Positions 15,539-24,031 of a DNA stretch of 26,125 nt are shown piece by piece (position 1 is the first letter of the stretch; every line of letters begins with the position of its first letter). The notes under the pieces were generated by a model. It worked only from the letters and a program-made list of their open reading frames with translations. It was not told the DNA's origin and did no database searches. This DNA is from an uncultured Oscillospiraceae bacterium (GTDB lineage Bacteria; Bacillota; Clostridia; Oscillospirales; Acutalibacteraceae), in assembly GCA_900549055.1 (NCBI GenBank), contig URNB01000018.1, positions 1 through 26,125 on the forward strand, in the 5' to 3' direction. The translations under genes were made by a program, and so were the position numbers.

Positions 15539-17374
15539 TTGAACAAGAATTTGAAAAATGTGCTTTTGTTTATAGGAATCCCCATTGCGTTCATAATCGC
15601 GGTGCTTTCGGTTTCCTATCTTTCAAAAACCACGGTTGAAACAAAGTATTATGAAATCGTTGAGTTGGTTACGGAAAATAAAATTTCCGAGTTCAGCTTA
15701 AATCTCCACAGCGGTCAGCTTATCTACACAAAGCGCGACGACGGCAAAAGCTACCGTTATACGGTTGCCGACCCCTCGATATTTTATAACGACGTCAACG
15801 ATTTTGTGCTGAAAAACAATACCGAAAACATCGGAACTGATAAAATAATCAAGTACGATTATAAATCCGGCGGAGAGACCGCATGGATAATGAATCTGCT
15901 GCCGACTCTTATAACCCTCGGAGTTATGGTGCTATTCTGGGTATTTATCATGAAGCGTATGAACGCCTCAATGGGTACGGATAAAACCATGGGCTTCGGA
16001 AAAGCAAAAGTCCGAAAGGATGACGGCAGGCGCAAGACCACATTTGCGGATGTTGCGGGAGCAGACGAGGAAAAAGAGGAAATGGCTGAAATAGTCGATT
16101 TCCTCAAAGACCCGAAAAAGTATAACGAGCTGGGCGCTAAAATACCCAAGGGCGTTTTGCTTGTGGGCCCTCCCGGAACGGGTAAAACTTTACTTGCGCG
16201 TGCGGTTGCAGGCGAGGCGGGAGTCCCCTTCTTCTCAATTTCGGGCTCGGATTTCGTTGAAATGTTCGTAGGCGTGGGAGCTTCGCGTGTGCGCGACCTT
16301 TTCGGCGAGGCAAAGCGCGAGGCTCCGGCCATTATATTTATTGATGAAATAGATGCGGTGGGCAGGCAGCGAGGCGCGGGTCTCGGCGGCGGTCACGATG
16401 AGCGCGAGCAGACGCTTAACCAGCTGCTTGTTGAAATGGATGGCTTCGGCGCTAATGAGGGCGTTATAGTAATGGCGGCGACCAACCGCCCCGATATTCT
16501 CGACAAGGCGCTTCTGCGCCCGGGTCGTTTCGACCGTCAGATAACCGTAAACTACCCCGACGTTAAGGGCAGGGAGGAAATACTCAAGGTTCATTCAAGA
16601 GGCAAACCGCTCGGTCCCGATGTTAACCTTGCCACCATCGCAAAATCCACCTCGGGCTTTACGGGAGCGGATCTTGCAAACCTGCTTAACGAGGCGGCGC
16701 TGCTTGCTGTGCGGCACGGTAAAAAGGCAATCACACAGCAGGAGATCGAGGAAGCCACCATTAAGGTGGTTATGGGTGCGGAGAAAAAATCCCACATTGT
16801 ATCGGATAAGGATAAAAAGGTTACCGCATACCATGAGGCGGGTCACGCAATCGTTTCTTACTTCCTGCCCACGCAGGATCCCGTTCATCAAATCTCCATT
16901 ATTCAGCGCGGCATGGCTGCGGGCTATACAATGTATCTGCCGGTTGACGAAAAGGGTCACACATCTAAAAATCAGCTTTCCGAGCAGATATGCTCCTTGC
17001 TCGGCGGCAGAGCAGCAGAGCAGCTGACGCAGGATGATGTATGCACGGGCGCTTCAAACGATATTGAGCGCGCAACCTCGCTTGCAAGACAGATGATAAC
17101 CAAGTTCGGCATGAGCGACAGACTCGGTCTGGTTACCTACGGTCATGATAATAACGAAGTATTTTTGGGCCGTGATTTCTCGTCCACACCGAACTATTCG
17201 GAGAAGACTGCCGCCGCAATCGATGAGGAGATCGAGGCAGTCGTAATGAAACAGTATGCAAAGGCACTGGAGCTTTTGAATAATGCTATGCCGAAGCTGC
17301 ACGCCGTTGCCAAGGTTTTGTTTGAAAAGGAAAAAATTTCGGGCGATGAGTTCAGAGCCATAATGGAACAGTAA
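15539..17374 (+). CDS. ftsH: ATP-dependent zinc metalloprotease FtsH
   Basis: FtsH is the membrane-anchored hexameric AAA+ protease that degrades misassembled membrane proteins and regulatory proteins. In the 611 residues, membrane helix 1 is at about 8-28, an external domain spans about 30-112 and helix 2 about 115-138. Then comes the AAA+ module with Walker A GPPGTGKT (210-217), Walker B IIFIDEID, pore loop FVGVG and second region of homology NRPDILDKALLRPGRFDR. The zinc site is HEAGH (432-436), with a third ligand probably D508. TTG 15539 is preceded by GGAAAGGAG at 15521-15529, a strong ribosome-binding site. It ends the operon, followed by a terminator. Confidence 0.98.
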   Translation: MNKNLKNVLLFIGIPIAFIIAVLSVSYLSKTTVETKYYEIVELVTENKISEFSLNLHSGQLIYTKRDDGKSYRYTVADPSIFYNDVNDFVLKNNTENIGTDKIIKYDYKSGGETAWIMNLLPTLITLGVMVLFWVFIMKRMNASMGTDKTMGFGKAKVRKDDGRRKTTFADVAGADEEKEEMAEIVDFLKDPKKYNELGAKIPKGVLLVGPPGTGKTLLARAVAGEAGVPFFSISGSDFVEMFVGVGASRVRDLFGEAKREAPAIIFIDEIDAVGRQRGAGLGGGHDEREQTLNQLLVEMDGFGANEGVIVMAATNRPDILDKALLRPGRFDRQITVNYPDVKGREEILKVHSRGKPLGPDVNLATIAKSTSGFTGADLANLLNEAALLAVRHGKKAITQQEIEEATIKVVMGAEKKSHIVSDKDKKVTAYHEAGHAIVSYFLPTQDPVHQISIIQRGMAAGYTMYLPVDEKGHTSKNQLSEQICSLLGGRAAEQLTQDDVCTGASNDIERATSLARQMITKFGMSDRLGLVTYGHDNNEVFLGRDFSSTPNYSEKTAAAIDEEIEAVVMKQYAKALELLNNAMPKLHAVAKVLFEKEKISGDEFRAIMEQ

Positions 17375-17383
17375 TTTTAAATC

Positions 17384-17434
17384 AAGGAACCGCAAACCGC
17401 TTTTCAAGAACGGCTGCGGTTCTTTCTGTGTTTT
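17384..17434 (+). terminator. Rho-independent terminator after ftsH
   Basis: GAACCGCA (17387-17394) pairs with TGCGGTTC (17415-17422), extended outward by G-U and A-T pairs and inward by CCG/CGG across a small internal loop. The tail TTTCTGTGTTTT follows. It closes the RNase J-FtsH transcript. Confidence 0.8.
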
Positions 17435-17486
17435 GTGAGATGCTTTAAGGTTTTGTCCGTTTTTTTATTCTTTGAATTAAAAAGAA

Positions 17487-17515
17487 TTGAAAAAAGCAAT
17501 CAAATGTATTATAAT
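17487..17515 (+). promoter_or_regulatory. Sigma-A type promoter for lepA
   Basis: TTGAAA at 17487-17492 and TATAAT at 17510-17515 have an exact 17-base spacer in an AT-rich setting. The leader before the GTG at 17549 is only about 27 bases long, with AAGGAG at 17535-17540. Confidence 0.85.
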
Positions 17516-17548
17516 TAAATGGAATTTTATTAACAAGGAGAAACAACA

Positions 17549-19354
17549 GTGGCTTTTCCGCTTGAAAACATAAGAAATTTCTGCATAGTGGCGCATATAG
17601 ACCACGGCAAATCGACCCTTGCAGACAGGCTTTTGGAGCTTACGCAATCGGTAGCCGAGCGCGATATGGAGGAACAGATACTTGACAGCATGGACTTAGA
17701 GCGCGAGCGCGGCATTACCATTAAGGCTCACGCCGTAACCCTTTATTATAAGGCGAAGGACGGCAGGGAGTATGAGCTGAATCTTATAGATACTCCGGGA
17801 CATGTTGACTTTAACTATGAGGTTTCGCGTTCGCTTGCGGCGTGCGAGGGTGCGGTGCTTGTGGTAGACGCGTCGCAGGGAATCGAGGCGCAGACCCTTG
17901 CCAACACCTATTTGGCGGTGGATCACGGGCTGGAGCTTTTGCCGGTTATAAACAAGATTGATCTGCCCTCCGCAGAGCCGGAGCGGGTCAAAAAGGAAAT
18001 TGAGGATGTTATAGGCATTCCCGCAGAGGACGCACCCATGATATCCGCCAAAACGGGACTCAATGTCGAAGAGGTGCTGGAGCGCATCGTTACCGATATT
18101 CCGGCTCCCAAGGGCGACAGATCCGCACCGCTTAAGGCGCTCGTATTCGATTCCTATTACGACCCGTACAAGGGTGTTGTGGTTTATTTCAGGGTAATAA
18201 GCGGCAGGCTTAAAACAGGGGATAAAATTAAAATGATGGCAACCGGCGCCGATTTTGATACGGTTGAAATAGGCAGAAAGCGCGCAACCTATATGGAGCC
18301 GTGCGATACGCTTGAAGCGGGCGAGGTAGGCTATCTTACCGCGTCAATCAAAACGGTGGACGAGGCGCGTGTGGGCGATACCGTGACCCTTGCCGAAAAC
18401 CCGGCGGACGCTCCGCTTGAGGGGTACAGAAAGGTGAATCCCGTAGTCTTCTGCGGAATTTACCCGGCTGACGGCGCAAAGTACCCCGACCTTCGCGAAG
18501 CGCTTGAAAAATTGAGCCTTAACGATGCGTCGCTGCTTTTCGAGCCCGAAAGCTCAAAGGCGCTCGGCTTCGGCTTCCGCTGCGGCTTTTTGGGGCTTTT
18601 ACATATGGAAATCATCGAGGAACGGCTCGAACGCGAGTATAATCTCGATCTTGTTACCACCGCGCCGAGCGTTGAGTATAAATTCCTGCTTACAAACGGT
18701 GAGACCGTAACGGTGGATAACCCCACAAACTACCCCGACCCGGCAGTTATAGCCGAGGCGCTTGAGCCTGTGGCGGATGTGCATATATACAGCCCGAGCG
18801 AATATGTCGGCGCGATTATGCAGCTTTGCGAGGAGCGCCGAGGAGTGTATACCGATATGAAGTACATGGGCGACAGGGTGGATATTCACTATGTAATGCC
18901 TATGGGCGAAATTGTTTACGATTTCTTTGACGCGCTCAAATCCCGCACAAAGGGCTATGCAAGCTATGATTACGAGGCAAAGGGCTATGAAAAATCAAAG
19001 CTTGTAAAGCTGGATGTTATGCTTGCGGGCGATGTGGTGGACGCACTTTCCTTTATAGTCCATTCGGATAACGCATACAATAAAGCCCGCCGCATTGCCG
19101 AAAAACTGAAGGATTACATTCCGCGCCAGCTTTTCGAGGTGCCTATACAGGTGGCGGTGTCCGGCAAGATAATCGCGCGCGAAACGGTTAAGGCACTCAG
19201 AAAGGATGTTCTTGCAAAGTGCTACGGCGGCGATATTACCCGAAAGAAAAAGCTGCTTGAAAAGCAGAAGGAGGGTAAAAAACGCATGCGCCGCTTAGGC
19301 TCTGTGGAGGTTCCGCAGGAGGCGTTTATGGCGGTATTAAAGCTTGACGAATAA
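17549..19354 (+). CDS. lepA: Elongation factor 4 (LepA)
   Basis: LepA/EF4 is a ribosome-binding GTPase linked to back-translocation and to 30S assembly or initiation. The GTPase domain shows AHIDHGKSTL (from 15), DLERERGITIK, DTPGHVDF and NKIDLPSA. EF-G-like domains II, III and V follow, and the LepA-specific C-terminal domain ends with RRLGSVEVPQEAFMAVLKLDE. The 601 residues are normal. The start is GTG at 17549 with AAGGAG eight bases upstream; the encoded MAFPLENIRNF is typical. It has its own near-consensus promoter and is followed 14 bases later by a carboxypeptidase gene on the same strand. Confidence 0.98.
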   Translation: MAFPLENIRNFCIVAHIDHGKSTLADRLLELTQSVAERDMEEQILDSMDLERERGITIKAHAVTLYYKAKDGREYELNLIDTPGHVDFNYEVSRSLAACEGAVLVVDASQGIEAQTLANTYLAVDHGLELLPVINKIDLPSAEPERVKKEIEDVIGIPAEDAPMISAKTGLNVEEVLERIVTDIPAPKGDRSAPLKALVFDSYYDPYKGVVVYFRVISGRLKTGDKIKMMATGADFDTVEIGRKRATYMEPCDTLEAGEVGYLTASIKTVDEARVGDTVTLAENPADAPLEGYRKVNPVVFCGIYPADGAKYPDLREALEKLSLNDASLLFEPESSKALGFGFRCGFLGLLHMEIIEERLEREYNLDLVTTAPSVEYKFLLTNGETVTVDNPTNYPDPAVIAEALEPVADVHIYSPSEYVGAIMQLCEERRGVYTDMKYMGDRVDIHYVMPMGEIVYDFFDALKSRTKGYASYDYEAKGYEKSKLVKLDVMLAGDVVDALSFIVHSDNAYNKARRIAEKLKDYIPRQLFEVPIQVAVSGKIIARETVKALRKDVLAKCYGGDITRKKKLLEKQKEGKKRMRRLGSVEVPQEAFMAVLKLDE

Positions 19355-19368
19355 GGAGAGTATAAAAA

Positions 19369-20214
19369 ATGACAAGAGCGGAAAGACATAAGGCAATAGT
19401 AAAGCGCAGAATTTTCATTGCCGTTTGCGTTTGCATTTTGGCAGCGCTGATTTTACTGATAGCGTTTGTTATAAAGTCGGCGTTCGGCGGCAAAAAGACT
19501 GATGGCTCGGATGTTTCGCAAGGGAGCAGCAGCGCAGCGGGCGAAATCGTATCCGATGTATCGAGCGAAGACCCAACGCCGAGCTACCCTGCAACAGGGC
19601 CTAACGGCTTGGACGCAAACTATGAGCAGCTTTTACTTGTAAACGCACAGAACCCGCTGCCCGAGAATTACGATTACGAGGGCAGCCTTACCGAAATTCC
19701 CACAAAATATATCAACGGTATGCTGAAGCAGATAGATAAAAATGTATGGCCGTATATGCAGGCGATGATAGACGCCCAACGCGCGACCCAAACCGACTCG
19801 AAGAACTGGCTCTATGTCCGTTCGCCGTACCGTTCGTATTCAACACAAAAAATGCTTTTCGATAACGAGACCAAAAAGTGGCTCGCAACGGGGCTTTCAA
19901 GCGAGGCAGCGGAAGCAAAGGCGGCAACGGTAGTGACGAGACCCGGCACCAGCGAGCACAACACGGGCTTTTCCGCCGATTTCAATATTGCGGAGGACAG
20001 CTTTGAAAGCACGCCTATGTTCACCTGGATGCAGGAGCATGCTGCGGATTACGGCTTTGTTCTGCGTTTTCCGAAGGATAAGCAGGAAAAAACCGGTATA
20101 ATTTATGAATCCTGGCATTACCGTTTTGTGGGCATAAACAATGCCAAGGAAATGAACAGGCTGAATATGTGCCTTGAGGAATATGTTGAGTATGTGAACA
20201 GCAAAAAGAAATAA
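19369..20214 (+). CDS. D-alanyl-D-alanine carboxypeptidase, VanY/M15B family
   Basis: The 281-residue product has a basic N-terminus, one membrane helix (about 14-37) and a Ser/Asp-rich linker (42-75), then an extracellular M15 zinc peptidase domain. Motifs are SPYRSYSTQ (152-159), the zinc ligands H197 and D204 in SEHNTGFSADF, the catalytic E247 and the zinc ligand H250 in ESWHYRF. Such enzymes trim the terminal D-Ala from peptidoglycan stem peptides. All key residues are present. No vanA/B-type ligase or regulator is nearby, so normal wall trimming is more likely than glycopeptide resistance. It starts 14 bases after lepA with AAGGAGAG, so the two should be co-transcribed. Confidence 0.93.
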   Translation: MTRAERHKAIVKRRIFIAVCVCILAALILLIAFVIKSAFGGKKTDGSDVSQGSSSAAGEIVSDVSSEDPTPSYPATGPNGLDANYEQLLLVNAQNPLPENYDYEGSLTEIPTKYINGMLKQIDKNVWPYMQAMIDAQRATQTDSKNWLYVRSPYRSYSTQKMLFDNETKKWLATGLSSEAAEAKAATVVTRPGTSEHNTGFSADFNIAEDSFESTPMFTWMQEHAADYGFVLRFPKDKQEKTGIIYESWHYRFVGINNAKEMNRLNMCLEEYVEYVNSKKK

Positions 20215-20244
20215 AACAAAATTCGACAAAAAATAAAAAAGGTC

Positions 20245-20273
20245 TTTACAACCGAAGAAAAGTGTGGTATAGT
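20245..20273 (+). promoter_or_regulatory. Extended -10 promoter of the pyrR operon
   Basis: TTTACA at 20245-20250 and TATAGT at 20268-20273 have a 17-base spacer, and TGG at 20265-20267 adds an extended -10 element. The expected start of RNA is about 20280, just before the PyrR binding loop. Confidence 0.8.
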
Positions 20274-20287
20274 AATTTTCAGTGAAT

Positions 20288-20318
20288 CCTTTAAGACGGT
20301 ACAGAGATACCGGCAAGG
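20288..20318 (+). promoter_or_regulatory. PyrR-binding anti-antiterminator loop
   Basis: CCTT (20288-20291) pairs with AAGG (20315-20318), and CGGTA (20297-20301) pairs with TACCG (20308-20312), around the terminal loop CAGAGA (20302-20307). This matches the conserved PyrR recognition hairpin of Bacillus pyr leaders. When PyrR-UMP holds this loop, the antiterminator helix of CGGCAAGGC (20311-20319) with GCCTTGCCG (20363-20371) cannot form and the downstream terminator wins. Confidence 0.9.
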
Positions 20319-20359
20319 CTGAAAAAGAGGGCATTTTATGCCTGTGTTTGCTGTGCTTC

Positions 20360-20389
20360 AGCGCCTTGCCGTGTGCAGGGCGCTTTTTT
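20360..20389 (+). terminator. Attenuator terminator of the pyrR leader
   Basis: AGCGCCTTGC (20360-20369) pairs with GCAGGGCGCT (20375-20384) over 10 bp, with one G-U pair, around a 5-base loop, then a run of six T. Its 5' arm overlaps the bases needed for the antiterminator helix, so the two folds are mutually exclusive. Confidence 0.9.
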
Positions 20390-20416
20390 AATGCTTTTTT
20401 GAGGGAGTGTTGAGAA

Positions 20417-20956
20417 ATGGAAAAATTCAAGGCAACTCTTATGGACGAGGCGGCGGTGGCGCGTGCGCTCAAACGCATTTCCCACGAAATTCTCGAAAAA
20501 AACAACGGCACCGAAAACCTCTGCATAATCGGAATAAAGCGCAGAGGAACAGCGCTTGCGAAAATACTGTCCGATAATATTTTCGCAATAGAGGGAGTAA
20601 GAGTACCTACAGGCGAGCTTGACATAACCTTTTACCGCGATGATCTTACCGCAATATCACCAGACCCCGTTATCCACCCTACCGAGCTTGATTTTTCCGT
20701 AGCCGATAAAAAGGTGATTCTGGTTGACGATGTGCTTTACACCGGCAGAACGGTGCGCGCGGCGCTTGACGCGCTTATGAGCCACGGCAGAGCGGCGGCG
20801 GTGCAGCTTGCGGTGCTGGTTGACAGGGGACACAGGGAGCTGCCGATACGCGGCGACTATGTCGGTAAAAATGTCCCGACCTCCAAAAACGAGGTCATTG
20901 CGGTTAAAATTCCGCCGTATGACGACATGACCGCGGCGGAGCTTTACGAGGTATAA
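20417..20956 (+). CDS. pyrR: Bifunctional pyr operon attenuator / uracil phosphoribosyltransferase PyrR
   Basis: PyrR binds UMP or UTP and then the pyr leader RNA, and has a weak uracil phosphoribosyltransferase activity. The 179 residues match the family (about 175-185) with IGIKRRGTALA, GELDITFYRDDL, the PRPP motif ILVDDVLYTGRT (101-112) and RGHRELPIRGDYVGKN. The complete PyrR binding loop and attenuator sit directly upstream, so it should control itself together with the uracil permease. GAGGGA at 20401-20406 is the probable ribosome-binding site. No pyrB, carAB or other synthesis gene follows, so this copy controls uptake here and perhaps other loci elsewhere. Confidence 0.97.
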   Translation: MEKFKATLMDEAAVARALKRISHEILEKNNGTENLCIIGIKRRGTALAKILSDNIFAIEGVRVPTGELDITFYRDDLTAISPDPVIHPTELDFSVADKKVILVDDVLYTGRTVRAALDALMSHGRAAAVQLAVLVDRGHRELPIRGDYVGKNVPTSKNEVIAVKIPPYDDMTAAELYEV

Positions 20957-21033
20957 ACGGTTCATACCGTGTATATAAAAAATGCGGCGGGATTCGTAAG
21001 GGGCTCGGCGCTGAAAAACGGAGGAAGAAAAAT

Positions 21034-22374
21034 ATGAAACTCATTTATGATGTTAAGGACAAGCCGAGCTTCGGCAAGGTCGTAATTTTCGCACTGCAGC
21101 AGCTGCTTGCGATTCTTGCGGCAACAATTGCCGTTCCGACTATTGTGCAGAACGGGATGTCGCAATCGGCGGCACTTTTCGGTGCGGGTATCGGAACACT
21201 CGTATATCTTTTGTTCACCAAATTCAGAAGCCCGGTATTTTTAGGCTCATCATTCGCGTTTATAGGCTCAATGCTTGCGGCGTTCGCAGGCGCCGTATCG
21301 GCTGAGGCGGGACATGCCGGATTGATCATCGGTGCTGCCTTTGCGGGAATCGTTTATGTTATAATTGCAATTATAGTTAAATTTGTCGGCGTCGGTTGGA
21401 TCAATAAATTGATGCCTGCAGTGGTTATCGGGCCTACCGTTTCGATAATCGGCTTATCTCTTGCGGCAAATGCGGTAAGCGATATAACAAAGGGCAAGGT
21501 GCTTGACGCTGAAGGTAATTCCGCTGCAAACCCGCTTATCTGCCTGCTTTGCGGACTTATTACCCTTTTGGTTGTAACCATCTGCTCGGTTTACGGCAAG
21601 AAAATGGTGAAGCTCATACCCTTCATCATCGGTATACTTGCGGGATATGCCGCCGTCGCGATCTTCACGGTTATCGGAATTGCGACCGATAATCCGTCAC
21701 TGCAGATAATCAACTTTGAAGTCTTCAGAAATATGGGCATTGTTTCCGTTCCCGATTTCACCTTCCTTGAGGCAGCAAAGGGCTTCGGAAAGATTGACGG
21801 TCAGTACATAGCGACCGTTGCGGTAGCGTATGTACCGGTTGCCTTCGTTGTATTCGCAGAGCACATTGCCGACCATAAGAATCTCTCCTCCGTAATTGAA
21901 AAGGATCTGCTTGAGGAGCCCGGACTTCACAGAACTCTTCTCGGCGACGGCGTAGGCTCTGTCGCAGGAGCTTTGTTCGGCGGCTGCCCGAACACAACCT
22001 ACGGCGAATCGGTAGGCTGCGTTGCAATAACGGGAAATGCTTCTGTCGTAACCATTTTCGCAACTGCGGTGATGGCAATAATAATCTCCTTCTTCGGGCC
22101 GTTCGTAACCTTCCTCTCCACAATTCCGAACTGCGTAATGGGCGGCGTATGCGTTACCCTGTACGGATTCATTGCGGTATCCGGTCTTAAGATGATACAG
22201 GAGGTTGACCTTAACGACAACAGAAACCTCTTTGTTGTGGCCGTAATCCTTATTTGCGGAATCGGCGGACTTACCGTATCGTTCGGAAAGATCACAATCA
22301 CATCTATTGCCTGCGCGCTTATCCTCGGAATAATCACAAATGTTATTCTCGGCAGAAAAAAGAAAGCTGAATAA
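21034..22374 (+). CDS. uraA: Uracil permease (NCS2 family)
   Basis: The 446-residue, 14-helix-type transporter of the nucleobase/cation symporter-2 family probably imports uracil with protons. Visible features are GKVVIFALQQLLAIL near the N-terminus, the GSSFAFI segment, and AEHIADHKNLS followed by TLLGDGVGSVAGALFGGCPNTTYGES, the substrate-binding signature of uracil-type members (E in AEH, then PNTTYGE). GGAGGAAG precedes the ATG. It lies 77 bases after pyrR without a terminator or second PyrR loop, so one attenuator controls both. A strong terminator follows. Xanthine or uric acid permeases are the main alternative, but context and motif favour uracil. Confidence 0.95.
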   Translation: MKLIYDVKDKPSFGKVVIFALQQLLAILAATIAVPTIVQNGMSQSAALFGAGIGTLVYLLFTKFRSPVFLGSSFAFIGSMLAAFAGAVSAEAGHAGLIIGAAFAGIVYVIIAIIVKFVGVGWINKLMPAVVIGPTVSIIGLSLAANAVSDITKGKVLDAEGNSAANPLICLLCGLITLLVVTICSVYGKKMVKLIPFIIGILAGYAAVAIFTVIGIATDNPSLQIINFEVFRNMGIVSVPDFTFLEAAKGFGKIDGQYIATVAVAYVPVAFVVFAEHIADHKNLSSVIEKDLLEEPGLHRTLLGDGVGSVAGALFGGCPNTTYGESVGCVAITGNASVVTIFATAVMAIIISFFGPFVTFLSTIPNCVMGGVCVTLYGFIAVSGLKMIQEVDLNDNRNLFVVAVILICGIGGLTVSFGKITITSIACALILGIITNVILGRKKKAE

Positions 22375-22391
22375 TTGATTTCAACACAAAT

Positions 22392-22428
22392 CCCCTCGGT
22401 ATCGAGCAATCAATACCGAGGGGGTTTT
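22392..22428 (+). terminator. Rho-independent terminator after the uracil permease gene
   Basis: CCCCTCGGTAT (22392-22402) pairs perfectly with ATACCGAGGGG (22413-22423) around a 10-base loop, followed by GTTTTCTT. It lies between convergent genes and may also stop minus-strand transcripts of citrate synthase, although the minus-side tail (ATTTGTG) is poor. Confidence 0.88.
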
Positions 22429-22478
22429 CTTATGCTTATGTTCGGTTTTCAATCAATCAGCCCTGAAAGGCGTTAGAC

Positions 22479-23855
22479 TTATCTTTCGCCGATAGGCTTG
22501 TAGTTTCTGTGGGGCTGTACGCTCATATACGCGGGGCGGATAATTTTTCCGGCGTTCAGCAGCTCTTCGATTCGGTGAGCGCTCCAACCTGCTATGCGCG
22601 CTATTGCGAACAGGGGCGTGTAGAGCTCATGCGGCAGTCCTAACATATCGTAAACAAAGCCGCTGTAGAAATCCACATTTACGCTGACGCCTTTATACAT
22701 CTTTCTCTCTCCGGCAATGATTTCGGGCGCAAGCCGTTCAACCGCAGAATAAAGTCCGTATTCGCGGTCAAGTCCCTTTTCCTCCGAAAGGGATTTGACA
22801 AAGCCTTTGAAGACCTCGGCTCTCGGGTCCGAAACGGAGTATACCGCGTGACCTACGCCGTAAATAAGACCGGTCTTGTCAAACGCTTCCTTGTGAAGTA
22901 TCTTTTTAAGATAGGCAGATATCTCCTCTTCGTCATTCCAGTCCTTCACATTTTCCTTTATATCGTTGAACATCGCGCAAACCTTAATGTTAGCTCCGCC
23001 GTGCTTCGGGCCTTTGAGCGAGCCGAGCGCCGCCGCGATTGCGGAATATGTGTCCGTTCCCGAGGACGATACGACATGCGTGGTAAAGGTTGAGTTATTA
23101 CCGCCGCCGTGCTCTGCGTGAAGTACCAATGCCGCGTCAAGCACCTTGGCTTCAAGCGGGGTATACTTACCGTCGATCCTCAGCATATAAAGTATGTTTT
23201 CCGCAGTGGAAAGCTCGGCGCGCGGCTCGTGAATGAAAAAGCTGTTGCTGCCGCGAAGATAATAATCGTACGAATGATAACCGTATACCGAAAGCAGCGG
23301 AAACCTTGCAATAAGCTGCAGGCATTGGCGCAGCACATTCGGAACCGAGGTATCCTCGGCGTTTGCGTCATAGGAATAAAGCGTCAAAACGCTGCGCGCC
23401 AGGGAATTCATCATATTGGCGGAGGGGGCTTTCATGATAATGTCCCGCACAAAGGAGCCCGGCAGGGTTCGGTATGAGGAAAGAAGCGCACAGAAGTCCG
23501 TCAGCTGCTCCTTCTTCGGCAGCTGCCCGAAAAGCAGCAGATAAACTATTTCCTCAAAGCCGAAGCGACCGTCCTTTATAAAGCCCGCAACCAGCTGCTC
23601 AACATCATAGCCTCTGTAATAAAGCTTGCCGCGGCAGGGAACCTCCTCACCGTTCACTGTTTTTTTGGAAACTATTTCGGATATTTCGGTAAGCCCCGTA
23701 AGCACGCCCTTACCGTTTAAATCGCGCAGCCCCCTGTTTACCTTATGTTCGATGTACAGCTGCGGTTCGATCCTGCAATTGCCTGTGCAAAGCTCGGAGT
23801 AGTTGAGTATCTCGGGCGTTATGTCGTTTCCCGAGTAGCCGTTATTTCCGTTCAT
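22479..23855 (-). CDS. gltA: Citrate synthase
   Basis: Citrate synthase condenses oxaloacetate and acetyl-CoA. The 458 residues include the family core with catalytic positions visible: H285 in GPKHGGAN, H336 in GVGHAVYSVSDPRA and D395 in VNVDFYSGF, plus the LHAEHGGG segment (246-252). It is the longer form of about 450 residues often seen in Clostridia, with an N-terminal stretch before KLYYRGYDVEQL. In such anaerobes the enzyme mainly feeds 2-oxoglutarate and glutamate synthesis (known role, inferred here). AAGGAAG precedes the ATG on the minus strand. A TATAGT at 23895-23900 on the minus strand could be its -10, but no good -35 is seen. It diverges from a PucR-type regulator. A 2-methylcitrate synthase function cannot be excluded. 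Confidence 0.95.
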   Translation of the reverse strand: MNGNNGYSGNDITPEILNYSELCTGNCRIEPQLYIEHKVNRGLRDLNGKGVLTGLTEISEIVSKKTVNGEEVPCRGKLYYRGYDVEQLVAGFIKDGRFGFEEIVYLLLFGQLPKKEQLTDFCALLSSYRTLPGSFVRDIIMKAPSANMMNSLARSVLTLYSYDANAEDTSVPNVLRQCLQLIARFPLLSVYGYHSYDYYLRGSNSFFIHEPRAELSTAENILYMLRIDGKYTPLEAKVLDAALVLHAEHGGGNNSTFTTHVVSSSGTDTYSAIAAALGSLKGPKHGGANIKVCAMFNDIKENVKDWNDEEEISAYLKKILHKEAFDKTGLIYGVGHAVYSVSDPRAEVFKGFVKSLSEEKGLDREYGLYSAVERLAPEIIAGERKMYKGVSVNVDFYSGFVYDMLGLPHELYTPLFAIARIAGWSAHRIEELLNAGKIIRPAYMSVQPHRNYKPIGER

Positions 23856-23959
23856 ACCATCACTTCCTTAATTCTTATTTGATATGTTTATTTTACTATA
23901 AAAACCTAAAATAAATTTTAACTGCGTGTTAATTTTGAAGCCGCCGTGCGTGATTTATC

Positions 23960-23988
23960 TTGATTTTCGGGCTGTACGACGCTATAAT
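23960..23988 (+). promoter_or_regulatory. Promoter of the PucR-type regulator gene
   Basis: TTGATT at 23960-23965 and a perfect TATAAT at 23983-23988 are 17 bases apart. RNA would start near 23995, downstream of the in-frame TTG at 23960 that would otherwise be the longest start. Confidence 0.75.
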
Positions 23989-24031
23989 TAAAACGGATTT
24001 AATTGTGCTGTCGGCACAGGGGGATGATTCG

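Noticed and set aside
19369..20214. Vancomycin-resistance function for the VanY-like enzyme
   Set aside because: No ligase, dehydrogenase, dipeptidase or two-component genes accompany it; the lepA neighbourhood suggests a housekeeping wall enzyme.
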